A stretch of 11,152 nucleotides of DNA from an uncultured Oscillospiraceae bacterium. GTDB lineage: Bacteria > Bacillota > Clostridia > Oscillospirales > Ruminococcaceae. The translations under genes and the position numbers were made by a program. This document shows positions 1 through 6,639 of the stretch, in pieces. The notes below the pieces were generated by a model. The model searched no databases. It was not told the origin of the DNA and was given only the letters and a program-made list of their open reading frames with translations. Position 1 is the first letter of the stretch; each line of letters starts with the position of its first letter. The stretch spans positions 1-11,152 of the forward strand of contig URFD01000049.1 in NCBI GenBank assembly GCA_900547015.1, given 5' to 3'.

Positions 1-2
1 CC

Positions 3-812
3 GGAGCCGGAAAGACGATGCTGCTGCGCGCCTTTTCCAAAACCATCGGCAGCAGCTTTAAGCGAATCCAGTTTACCCCCGACCTGCTGCCCTCTGACCT
101 GACCGGCATTAACTTTTACAACCAGAAAAGCGGAGAATTCCAGTTCCGGGAAGGCCCGCTTTTTTCCAATATTATTCTGGCAGATGAGATTAACCGTGCC
201 ACCCCTCGTACCCAGTCCAGTCTTCTGGAGGCGATGGAGGAGCGCCAGATTTCGGTAGACGGCGTCACCACCCCGCTCGAGGAGCCATTCATGGTAATGG
301 CAACCCAAAACCCGCTGGAATCCTACGGAACCTTCCCTCTGCCGGAAGCCCAAATCGACCGATTTTTCATGAAGCTCAAGCTGGGCTACATGACCCGTCA
401 GCAGGAGCTGTCTGTCATCAGCCGCCCTTCCACCGCGCAAATCGTGGAAGAGCTTTCCAGCGTCATCTCTCTGGAGGAAATCGCACAGCTCAAGCAGATG
501 ATTCCGCAAATCACCGTCAGCGACGATGTGGCCGGCTACATCATGGACATCATCGAGCGCACCCGCACCACCAGCTACTTCTCGCTCGGTGTATCCACCC
601 GAGGCGCCATCGCTCTGTACAAGGCCGCACAGGTCACCGCTGCCCTCAATGGCAGAGACTATGTCCTGCCGGAGGATGTCCGCTATGTTGCACCGCACGT
701 CCTCTGCCACAGAATCGCCTCCGGCGGTCTGACTCGTTCTGGTGAGGTCGAAAAATATCTGGAGCAGATGCTCAACGAGATTCCTGCACCGCTGGAAACT
801 GTCCGCAGCTGA
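3..812 (+). CDS. MoxR-family AAA+ ATPase, 5' end cut by window edge
   Basis: AAA+ ATPase of the MoxR family, thought to act as a chaperone that matures or inserts partner proteins, usually together with a neighbouring DUF58/vWA-like protein. The frame is open to the left edge and begins in the Walker A loop (GAGKT, positions 3-17), so the first ATG at 18 is internal and roughly the first 40 residues are missing. Visible family marks are FTPDLLPSDLTG after Walker A, Walker B ILADEINRA, LLEAMEERQ, the ATQNPLE sensor region, the GTFPLPEAQIDRF arginine-finger segment, and a C-terminal lid with STRGA and YVLPEDVRYVAPHVLCHRIA. The stop lies 38 bases before the DUF58 gene, which fits one transcript. 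The promoter is outside the window. The family call is secure; the cellular substrate is unknown. Confidence 0.95.
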   Translation, partial: GAGKTMLLRAFSKTIGSSFKRIQFTPDLLPSDLTGINFYNQKSGEFQFREGPLFSNIILADEINRATPRTQSSLLEAMEERQISVDGVTTPLEEPFMVMATQNPLESYGTFPLPEAQIDRFFMKLKLGYMTRQQELSVISRPSTAQIVEELSSVISLEEIAQLKQMIPQITVSDDVAGYIMDIIERTRTTSYFSLGVSTRGAIALYKAAQVTAALNGRDYVLPEDVRYVAPHVLCHRIASGGLTRSGEVEKYLEQMLNEIPAPLETVRS

Positions 813-834
813 TTTCCAGCTGTTCCCTTGCAAG

Positions 835-842
835 AAAGGAGG
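835..842 (+). promoter_or_regulatory. Ribosome binding site fixing a TTG start
   Basis: AAAGGAGG sits 8 bases before the TTG at 851. No ATG or GTG in the same frame is nearby, so this site is the reason for choosing the TTG start of the DUF58 gene. Confidence 0.8.
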
Positions 843-850
843 GAGTCTGT

Positions 851-2008
851 TTGATTATTCTGCTGATTTTGTTTGCATTGATTCTCTTTCTGGTGGAGCG
901 CTACTACCTCCAAAATGGCCTGAGCCGCATCTACTACGATGTTTCTGTTTCGCAGGCGCTGCTAGAGCCGGAGGAGGAATTCATCATCCGCTCCACCATC
1001 GAAAACCACAAGCCCCTGTTTCTGCCCTATCTGTCCATGGAGGAGTCCCTCCCCTATGAAATCCAGATTTCCGAAACCGAGCAGGTCGATCGGGACAGCA
1101 CCGGACTACAGGTTTTCACCAACACCACCTCCGCTCAGTATGAGCAGATTCGCAACGCCTACCTGAAGTCCAGCTTCTACCTGATGCCAAATCAAAAATT
1201 CACCCGTGAGGTGCGGGCATCCCTGCCCTGCCGCGGACGCTTTCTGTTTCGCGGCTGCAACCTGCACGGAGGAGACTTTTTGGGTCTGAGCGATTCCGAC
1301 CGCAGCTTTCCGACCACCCGCGAGGTAGTCGTGATGCCCAAGCGCGCCCCTATCCCCGACATCGGACGGCTGGTGGGCGACTTTTTGGGCGACCTGTCGG
1401 TCAACCGCTTTATCTTCGAGGACCCGATGCTGACCATTGGCTTTTCCGAGTACACCGGGCGGGAACCTCTGCGCGACATCAGCTGGAGCCAAACCGCCCG
1501 CATGGGCCGAACGATGGTCAAAAACTATGACCACACTGTTGACCTGTCGCTGACCATCCTGCTGAATGTCCAATCGGCGAACCCCAACTCCGACGATGAC
1601 CAGGCGGTCGAAACCTGCATTTCGATGGTTCGCTCCCTGTGTGAGACACTGGAAGAACAGCACATCAAATACAGCTTCCTGACCAATGCCATCCCGGTCG
1701 GCATGATTGGCGGCACCGATGAAATCGAACAAGGAAACGGCAACCGTCACTTTTTCGCCATGATGGAAATGCTCGGACGGCTCACCTCCATCGGGGCCAA
1801 GCCCTTTTCCAATACCATTCTGAGAGCCTGCCGAACCTCCGAGCAGGGGCGCCACCACATTCTGGTCACTCCCGATTGGAATCCCGAGTGGGCAGAGCCG
1901 ATGCGTCTGCTGGAAAAGCTGTCCGATGGCCACATCCTGACGCTGACACCGGAGCAGGCAGGGCTCAACGGATCTGACGGCAGCTCCGCCGAGGAGGTAT
2001 CCGCATGA
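851..2008 (+). CDS. DUF58 domain protein, membrane anchored (MoxR partner)
   Basis: A 385-residue protein starting at TTG. Residues 2-14 are one hydrophobic N-terminal segment, shorter than the two-helix anchor common in DUF58 proteins. The DUF58 signature lies at residues 200-225 (EYTGREPLRDISWSQTAR, then VKNYD) and is followed by a hydrophobic strand (DLSLTILLNVQ) like the first strand of a vWA fold. DUF58 proteins are typically encoded right after MoxR ATPases and are presumed to be their clients or adaptors; the biochemical role is not established. The last bases overlap the next gene as ATGA (2005-2008), indicating translational coupling. The family is clear, the function is inferred from context. 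Confidence 0.92.
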   Translation: MIILLILFALILFLVERYYLQNGLSRIYYDVSVSQALLEPEEEFIIRSTIENHKPLFLPYLSMEESLPYEIQISETEQVDRDSTGLQVFTNTTSAQYEQIRNAYLKSSFYLMPNQKFTREVRASLPCRGRFLFRGCNLHGGDFLGLSDSDRSFPTTREVVVMPKRAPIPDIGRLVGDFLGDLSVNRFIFEDPMLTIGFSEYTGREPLRDISWSQTARMGRTMVKNYDHTVDLSLTILLNVQSANPNSDDDQAVETCISMVRSLCETLEEQHIKYSFLTNAIPVGMIGGTDEIEQGNGNRHFFAMMEMLGRLTSIGAKPFSNTILRACRTSEQGRHHILVTPDWNPEWAEPMRLLEKLSDGHILTLTPEQAGLNGSDGSSAEEVSA

Positions 2009-3261
2009 ATCTATTCTACTTTTTCAAAATGATGGGCGACCTGTCGATGATCTTCGCCTTTGAAAATTCGGCGATGCTGGTGTTCGGCTGCAATATCTCC
2101 TCCTTCCTGCCGCTGCTGGTTCTGTCCCTGAGCGGTACCCTCGGATATTACCTGAATCAAAAGTCACCCAAGCTGCGCTATCTGGCAATCCCTGCCATGC
2201 TGCCCGCTCTATATCACCCGGAGAATTTTGTTTCTCTGCTGGGGGTCTTGGTTGCCTGCCTTTATGTCGGGCTGCACATCGTCCTTCAGCGCTTCGAGTT
2301 GAGCCACTACGAGAGGGTTAGCTTCTTCCAGCTGGGCTGCAAGGTTCTTCCGCTCTTGCTGATACCGCGTATGATTCTGGTTACCTCCGATACCCCGTCG
2401 CCTGCGTTCTTCCACTATCTGCTCATCTTTGCCGTATCCACCCTGCTGCTGACCCAAACCCTGCGCCACGGCCCCGAAATCCTCAGCCAGCGCCGCTTCC
2501 GCATCATGTGCTTTGGTGCTCTGTCGTGCGTCCTGCTGATTACTGCGCTGTTCAGCTCCCCGTGGTTTCTGTCTTTGGTCGGCGCTGTGCTCAAAACGAT
2601 TTATCTCCATCTGTTCGCACCGATTATCCTGCTGCTTTCCTATGCAGTTGGTCTGGTTTTCTGCGGTATCATCGCACTGCTTTCTAAGCTAGGCTTCAAC
2701 CTGCAAGAAGCAAACCAGATGGCGGAGATTTTCTTCAGCGGCCTCCAAGCCGATTTAAAGCATTCGGAGATTCCAGACGCTCCCCAGAACTCATCCTTCC
2801 TCACCGCTTTGGGAACGGTGATTGCAATCCTCATTCTGGCGTTTTTGATTTACTTCTTCGTTTCCCGTCTCAAGCGCCGAAAGGGCGACCAGCACGATTC
2901 CTCGATTCGGGAGACCCGCTCTGCAATCGACCAAGCCCGCTCCTTTGCGGAGGAAGGTTCCCGCGACCTGATTGAGCCGCGCGACTCCCGCTCGGCTGTC
3001 CGCTATCACTACCGCAAATTCCTCCGCTGCTGTAAGCGGGTTGGCATTTCACTTTCCCCCGAGATGAACAGCAGCATCGTGGAGAAAAAAGCCCGTGAAG
3101 CCTTCCAGCCCGAATCAGCAGGATGGATTCAAAATATCCGCAGCATCTACATTCGTGCGCGCTACAGCTACCACGAGGTCAGCAAGGAATCGGTTCAGCA
3201 AATCAAAGCGGATGTTCAAAAGATTCAAAACGAAACGAGCCATTTTCTCAAGAGACTCTAA
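2005..3261 (+). CDS. Multi-pass membrane protein with C-terminal DUF4129-like domain
   Basis: A 418-residue membrane protein. The start ATG has GAGGAGGT 6 bases upstream (1991-1998) and overlaps the DUF58 stop. I count about eight or nine hydrophobic segments between residues 15 and 230, then a loop and a last span at about 266-286 followed by RLKRRK, placing the C-terminus in the cytoplasm. Residues about 330-405 (VRYHYRKFLRCC, then IYIRARYSYHEVS) match the DUF4129 pattern found at the C-terminus of transglutaminase-like membrane proteins in MoxR/DUF58 operons. The usual external transglutaminase domain is not seen: there is no long extracytoplasmic loop and no Cys-His-Asp core, so this is the scaffold without the enzyme. 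It is the last gene of its operon. The DUF4129 call rests on pattern memory and is moderately secure. Confidence 0.8.
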   Translation: MNLFYFFKMMGDLSMIFAFENSAMLVFGCNISSFLPLLVLSLSGTLGYYLNQKSPKLRYLAIPAMLPALYHPENFVSLLGVLVACLYVGLHIVLQRFELSHYERVSFFQLGCKVLPLLLIPRMILVTSDTPSPAFFHYLLIFAVSTLLLTQTLRHGPEILSQRRFRIMCFGALSCVLLITALFSSPWFLSLVGAVLKTIYLHLFAPIILLLSYAVGLVFCGIIALLSKLGFNLQEANQMAEIFFSGLQADLKHSEIPDAPQNSSFLTALGTVIAILILAFLIYFFVSRLKRRKGDQHDSSIRETRSAIDQARSFAEEGSRDLIEPRDSRSAVRYHYRKFLRCCKRVGISLSPEMNSSIVEKKAREAFQPESAGWIQNIRSIYIRARYSYHEVSKESVQQIKADVQKIQNETSHFLKRL

Positions 3262-3272
3262 CGCTTCAAAAC

Positions 3273-3305
3273 AAACAGGAGGACCCGAAACGGGTCCTCC
3301 TGTTT
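3273..3305. terminator. Bidirectional intrinsic terminator between convergent genes
   Basis: A perfect 15-bp stem (3273-3287 with 3291-3305) closes on an AAA loop. The + strand continues TTTTT through 3307, and the minus strand reads TTTGTTTTG after the stem. It ends the MoxR operon on + and threonine aldolase on minus; the aldolase TAA (3306-3308) directly abuts the stem. Confidence 0.93.
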
Positions 3306-4349
3306 TTATGCTGTAATGAACTTTTCAAAGAGGTCCAAAGCCCTGTCGATGTCCTCTCTGCTGGTATCGTGGGTAGTCACGAAGCGGAACTCGCCGTCCT
3401 CGACTCCGTTGATTTTAACCCCGGCCTCCAGCATTTTTTCCGGCAGGGAGTGGATGAGCTGCGCCGGTGCGTCCAGTCGGAAAAAGACCATGTTGATTTC
3501 GACCGAATCCAAATCCAGAGAAACTCCCGGCATCTTCTGCAAACGCTCCGCCATGTATCGGGCATTATCGTGGTCCTCCTGAAGCCGCTTGGTCATGACC
3601 TTCAGGGCAACCAGACCTGCCGCCGCCAAGAATCCGCACTGTCTCATGCCGCCACCCAGCATCTTGCGGTTTTTCCGTGCCCGCTCAATATACTCCCGGC
3701 TTCCGACCAGCAGCGAGCCTACCGGTGCACACAGGCCCTTGGACAGACAGAACATCACCGAATCCGCACAGGCGGCGATCTCCTTAACATCCACCTTCAG
3801 TGCCGTTGCCGCGTTAAAGATTCTGGCTCCGTCCATGTGGACCGGAATCCCTTCCTCCTGCGCCATGCTGTAAACCTGCTGAAGTGCCTCCAGCGGAACC
3901 ACCTTGCCGGTTGCCAGCGGCTCCTCCACGCAAATCATGCCGGTGCGTGGAAAATGGATGTTGTTTCGATCCCGAATCGCCGCACGAATCTGTTCCGAAT
4001 CAAAGATGCCGTTTTCAAAATGCAGGGTGTGGATGAAAGCCTGCGACAAAACTGCCGCACCGCCCACCTCGTGTGCAACGATGTGCGCTGTGTCCGAGAG
4101 CAGGATTTCATCCCCACGCTGGGTGTGGCTCATGACCGCTACCGCATTTCCCATTGTGCCGCTTGCCACAAACAGAGCCGCTTCTTTTCCCATCATTTCT
4201 GCCGCAGTCCGTTCCAGCTCGACCACAGTCGGGTCGTCCCCGTACACATCGTCTCCCACCTGCGCGGTATACATCGCCTCTCTCATCTGCTGGGTCGGCT
4301 GGGTCACCGTATCGCTTCTCAGGTCAATCCACTTTTTCTCCACATTCAT
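3306..4349 (-). CDS. ltaE: Low-specificity L-threonine aldolase (PLP enzyme)
   Basis: PLP-dependent cytoplasmic enzyme that splits L-threonine or L-allo-threonine to glycine and acetaldehyde. The 347-residue length is normal for the family. Marks seen: N-terminal IDLRSDTVTQPT, GDDVYGDDPTV, the ASGTMGNAVA loop, the HEVGGAAVLS segment, CVEEPLATGKVVPLEAL, HMDGARIFNAA with the PLP-binding Asp and phosphate-region Arg, and FCLSKGLCAPVGSLLVG carrying the Schiff-base Lys204. Residue 207 is Cys where Gly is usual (SKGLGAPVGS). The frame is open a further 45 codons upstream, but AAGGAGGT seven bases before the ATG at 4349 and the start of family similarity fix the start here. It is a single-gene unit with its own putative promoter. 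Confidence 0.95.
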   Translation of the reverse strand: MNVEKKWIDLRSDTVTQPTQQMREAMYTAQVGDDVYGDDPTVVELERTAAEMMGKEAALFVASGTMGNAVAVMSHTQRGDEILLSDTAHIVAHEVGGAAVLSQAFIHTLHFENGIFDSEQIRAAIRDRNNIHFPRTGMICVEEPLATGKVVPLEALQQVYSMAQEEGIPVHMDGARIFNAATALKVDVKEIAACADSVMFCLSKGLCAPVGSLLVGSREYIERARKNRKMLGGGMRQCGFLAAAGLVALKVMTKRLQEDHDNARYMAERLQKMPGVSLDLDSVEINMVFFRLDAPAQLIHSLPEKMLEAGVKINGVEDGEFRFVTTHDTSREDIDRALDLFEKFITA

Positions 4350-4356
4350 ACCGATT

Positions 4357-4364
4357 ACCTCCTT
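4357..4364 (-). promoter_or_regulatory. Ribosome binding site fixing the ltaE start
   Basis: AAGGAGGT on the minus strand, 7 bases before ATG 4349. It excludes the longer upstream reading that would add 45 residues with no family similarity. Confidence 0.85.
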
Positions 4365-4403
4365 GTGCTCTTTTTTCCGAATTGGTTTGATTTTCCTTTT
4401 AAG

Positions 4404-4430
4404 ATTATCACAAACAAACCAATTTCGCAA
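4404..4430 (-). promoter_or_regulatory. Putative sigma-A promoter of ltaE
   Basis: On the minus strand, TTGCGA (4425-4430) and GATAAT (4404-4409) are 15 bases apart; the -10 is preceded by TGT, an extended -10 feature. The spacer is short, so the -35 is uncertain; the -10 is the better part. Confidence 0.4.
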
Positions 4431-4473
4431 CCGCCATTCTATATGAAATATGCACAAAAATTTGCAGTTTCCC

Positions 4474-4491
4474 TTGTCCTGCAAAGGACAA
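4474..4491. repeat. 7-bp inverted repeat upstream of ltaE
   Basis: TTGTCCT (4474-4480) and AGGACAA (4485-4491) form a perfect hairpin or palindrome with a 4-base centre. Its right edge overlaps by two bases the stem of the terminator at 4490-4530. It could extend that terminator structure or be a protein site; nothing in the sequence decides. Confidence 0.4.
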
Positions 4492-4530
4492 ATCCCCTGT
4501 GCAGCTTTCCAGCAGCCACACAGGGGATTT
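4490..4530 (-). terminator. Intrinsic terminator of the ATPase/small-protein unit
   Basis: A perfect 12-bp stem (4490-4501 with 4519-4530) with a 17-base loop that can hold an inner GCT/AGC pairing. On the minus strand it is followed by a T-rich stretch (ATTTGTCCTTTG). It lies just after the stop of the 60-residue gene and before the ltaE promoter. Confidence 0.8.
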
Positions 4531-4543
4531 CTTGTGAATCAGG

Positions 4544-4726
4544 TTATTTTTTCTTTTCGTCCGGTTTTTTCTCTTGCGGCTTCATGCCCCAAAAGACAAG
4601 GTTCATGATAATGACAATCAGCACGACCACAGCCATCGAGACCCAAAAGCCCATGTTTAGGCCCAGCCATTCTGTTGTACCGAACAGCTTCATCCAAATT
4701 TCGTTCCAGTTTACATTCCAGAGCAT
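4544..4726 (-). CDS. Small single-span membrane protein coupled to the Mg2+ P-type ATPase
   Basis: A 60-residue protein. A Trp-rich amphipathic N-terminus (residues 1-20, with WNVNWNEIW and LFGTTEW) is followed by one strong transmembrane span at about 22-47 and a Lys-rich tail (MKPQEKKPDEKKK). By the positive-inside rule the C-terminus should be cytoplasmic. AAGGAGGT lies 7 bases before ATG 4726 and overlaps the stop of the ATPase gene, so the two are co-transcribed and translation is probably coupled. I recall similar short proteins after magnesium-type P3B ATPase genes in Clostridia, but cannot name a family. By analogy with MgtS (which stabilises MgtA) or KdpF (which stabilises Kdp), a role as a pump subunit or stabiliser is plausible; this is inference. 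The coding frame is intact although the ATPase is broken. Confidence 0.85.
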   Translation of the reverse strand: MLWNVNWNEIWMKLFGTTEWLGLNMGFWVSMAVVVLIVIIMNLVFWGMKPQEKKPDEKKK

Positions 4727-4733
4727 CGTGCGC

Positions 4734-4741
4734 ACCTCCTT
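4734..4741 (-). promoter_or_regulatory. Ribosome binding site of the 60-residue gene
   Basis: AAGGAGGT on the minus strand, 7 bases before ATG 4726. It overlaps the TAA stop (4740-4742) of the ATPase, and excludes an upstream ATG in the same frame that would add 14 residues. Confidence 0.85.
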
Positions 4742-6028
4742 ACAGCAGCTCGCCGTAGTGGCGGACATAAGCCTTTTTCATACTGGTTGCCAGCACCATG
4801 TACAGCAGGATGCAGGGAATCAGATAAGCAAAATACATCGCAGGCAGAGCGGTAAAGCCGAGCGCCGTACCCAGAGGGGTAAACGGAATCACCGTCAGCA
4901 CCCCGATGCCGGTCATGGTCAGCAGGGTCACCGGAGCCGAGGCATGGCTCTGGATAAACGGAATCTTCGGTGTACGAATCATATGGATGACCAGCGTCTG
5001 ACTCCACATGGATTCCACAAAGCATCCTGCTTGGAACATTCCGATATACCGCGCCTGCATGGCCGCAAGCTCCGCTCCGCTGTAATGGGCAGCCAGATCG
5101 TTAAACAGCACACCATCGGCAGCATCTCCGGCATCAGTCCCACCGCCACCGACAGCGCAAACGCAAAGGATTCCAGCCAGTTTCCGCCTGTCACCCCGAG
5201 AAGCACAAACACGCTGGGAATCAGCACCACAATAAATCGGAGCATGACCCACGCGATGGAATTGGCGCCCCGCTGAAAGGACTGCTTATCCTCGGATTCC
5301 GGCTTTGCAAAGCTGCCGTAGAGCGTGTCCTTGCCGACCGCCAAAACGATTCCTTCGCCTTTTCCGCTGATGACCGTGGTTGCCATGAACACCAGGTTTT
5401 CCAGTTGGGTCAGCGTTTTCGGGCTGCTGTAGCTCAGGGTGCGGCAGGTCTTTTCCAAAATCGCGCTTTCGCCCGTGATGGCAGCCTGAGAAATAAACAG
5501 GTCGGTAACGCTGGTCAGACGGATGTCCGCCGGAACACGGTCTCCCGCAGAAAGCAGGACGATGTCTCCTACCACCAGTTTTTCCGCCGGAATCTCAACC
5601 AGCTCACCCCCGCGGCGGACGGTGATGCTTTCATGAATCAGACGGTCCAGCTGCTGCGCTGCATTTTTCGCCCGAAGCTCCTGAACCAGCCGGATGGCTC
5701 CGCTGATTAGAATCATGGTAAAGATGATGATTGCGGTGGAAGCGTTTCTGGCAAAATCCGAGGCAATCAAAACATCTGTCACCAGCGAAATGATTCCCAA
5801 AATAAAGAGAATGACATTGAACGGATTGATAAAAGCCCGCCGAAGCCGACAGACCATCGTATCATTTTTTCGCTCCGCAAAGCTGTTTGCGCCATATTGT
5901 TCCCGCATCTCCTCGACCTGCTCGCGCGACAGGCCATCGGGAGATGCCCCGATTTCCTTGTAAATCTGCGCCGACTCACGGTAAGTGTACTTCTTGATAC
6001 GACTGTCAAACAGTGTTGTTCTGGACAC
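4740..6028 (-). pseudogene. mgtA: Magnesium-translocating P-type ATPase (MgtA-like, P3B), internal deletion plus frameshift
   Basis: The N-terminal part (6028 to about 5111, 306 residues from a GTG start) has the cation-ATPase N-terminus, TM1-TM2 at about residues 68-112, the actuator domain with TGES at 185-188, TM3 at 261-279, and TM4 with PEMLP at 300-304. At 5106-5116 the reading jumps to another frame that encodes the last 123 residues (VLFNDLAAHYSG, WSQTLVIHMIRTPKIPFIQS, three more spans, ending RHYGELL). The family is about 880-900 residues long, so some 450-470 are missing: the DKTGT phosphorylation site, the whole P and N domains, and several spans. The N-terminal frame runs out of frame to a stop at 4979. 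Without these parts it cannot transport. It may be a true pseudogene or an assembly join; flanking signals (ribosome site, promoter, small partner gene) are intact. Confidence 0.9.
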
Positions 6029-6035
6029 GGGACAG

Positions 6036-6044
6036 CCCTCCTTT
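6036..6044 (-). promoter_or_regulatory. Ribosome binding site fixing the GTG start of the ATPase
   Basis: AAAGGAGGG on the minus strand, 7 bases before GTG 6026-6028. An upstream ATG at 6154 in the same frame is not supported: the extra 42 residues are unlike the family and cover the promoter. Confidence 0.8.
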
Positions 6045-6061
6045 GGCAATACGATACGATT

Positions 6062-6090
6062 ATTGTAACATGAACCGGTCAAAAGGTCAC
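6062..6090 (-). promoter_or_regulatory. Putative sigma-A promoter of the ATPase unit
   Basis: GTGACC (6085-6090) and TACAAT (6062-6067) are 17 bases apart on the minus strand, with a TGT extension before the -10. The predicted leader is only about 25 bases, leaving no room for an M-box type magnesium riboswitch. A TGACC direct repeat with an 8-base period overlaps the -35. Confidence 0.6.
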
Positions 6091-6156
6091 TCCCGTATTC
6101 TTGCTTTTTTCTTGCGATTCGGCTTGGCCCCCGATATTTAGCCTCTCTCATCAAAA

Positions 6157-6206
6157 AACAGGCACGCCCATCACAGTCTAATCAAACTGGGATGAATGTG
6201 CCTGTT
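6157..6206 (-). terminator. Intrinsic terminator after the HTH gene
   Basis: A 9-bp outer stem (6157-6165 with 6198-6206) plus a 4-bp inner stem (6169-6172 with 6191-6194) is followed on the minus strand by TTTTTT (6153-6158). It lies 12 bases past the HTH gene stop and upstream of the ATPase promoter, so the HTH gene and the ATPase are separate units. Confidence 0.8.
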
Positions 6207-6218
6207 CGTTGGTTTTTG

Positions 6219-6578
6219 CTATTTTACTTCGTTGAGCAGCTCCTCCGCAGAGATCTGAAACAGCTTTGCCAGCTCAAGTAAGTTAGAGGTGCTCGGGTCA
6301 GATACTCCGTTCTCCCACTTAGAAACCGCCTGTCTGCTGACGCCGATTGCCTCTGCGACAAATTCCTGTGTCATCTTGCACTCCTCCCGATGCTGCTTCA
6401 AAACCTCACCGAGCGATTTTTTGATGACCGCCTTTTCGGCTCTCACCTCTTTGGATTTGATGTGCCGAATCAGCGCCTTGATGAGAACGATGCCAAGCAC
6501 GAGTAAGGTAATCAGCACCGCCATCCCGATGAGCAGCACAACTCCAAAAACTACACTTCCTAAAAAACTGACTTCCAT
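6219..6578 (-). CDS. Membrane-anchored XRE/HTH_3-family regulator
   Basis: A 119-residue protein. Residues about 8-37 form a long hydrophobic N-terminal segment, then a basic linker (LIRHIKSKEVRAEKAVIKK), then an XRE-type helix-turn-helix at about 58-115: LKQHREECKMTQEFVAEAIG, recognition helix VSRQAVSKWENG, then ISAEELL. The protein should sit in the membrane with its DNA-binding domain in the cytoplasm. More often such proteins have the HTH first and the membrane part last, so the order is reversed here. The start is set by AAAGGAGGT six bases before ATG 6578; an in-frame upstream ATG would add 40 residues with no ribosome site. It has its own terminator. Its targets are unknown; the ATPase just downstream or its own promoter are candidates. 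Confidence 0.88.
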   Translation of the reverse strand: MEVSFLGSVVFGVVLLIGMAVLITLLVLGIVLIKALIRHIKSKEVRAEKAVIKKSLGEVLKQHREECKMTQEFVAEAIGVSRQAVSKWENGVSDPSTSNLLELAKLFQISAEELLNEVK

Positions 6579-6584
6579 TTTTTT

Positions 6585-6593
6585 ACCTCCTTT
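6585..6593 (-). promoter_or_regulatory. Ribosome binding site fixing the HTH gene start
   Basis: AAAGGAGGT on the minus strand, 6 bases before ATG 6578; this excludes a 40-residue longer upstream reading. Confidence 0.8.
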
Positions 6594-6604
6594 TTGGTAC
6601 CCTG

Positions 6605-6631
6605 ATTCTAGCATTTTTTCGCGATTTCCAA
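6605..6631 (-). promoter_or_regulatory. Possible promoter of the HTH gene
   Basis: TAGAAT (6605-6610) with TTGGAA (6626-6631) on the minus strand. The 15-base spacer is short, so only the -10 is reasonably supported. Confidence 0.35.
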
Positions 6632-6639
6632 CACCAACT

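Noticed and set aside
4740..5252. Separate functional small transporter made of the ATPase C-terminus
   Set aside because: The upstream part of this frame overlaps the N-terminal ATPase coding frame, has no ribosome site, and similarity begins only at the deletion junction.
3123..5276. A 717-codon open frame on the + strand
   Set aside because: It runs antisense through threonine aldolase and the ATPase, has a Cys/His/Arg-rich composition with no domain, and has no ribosome site. It is a shadow of codon bias in the minus-strand genes.
6029..6218. M-box magnesium riboswitch upstream of the ATPase
   Set aside because: The region holds the HTH gene terminator and then a promoter close to the start codon. 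I see no multi-helix conserved leader there.
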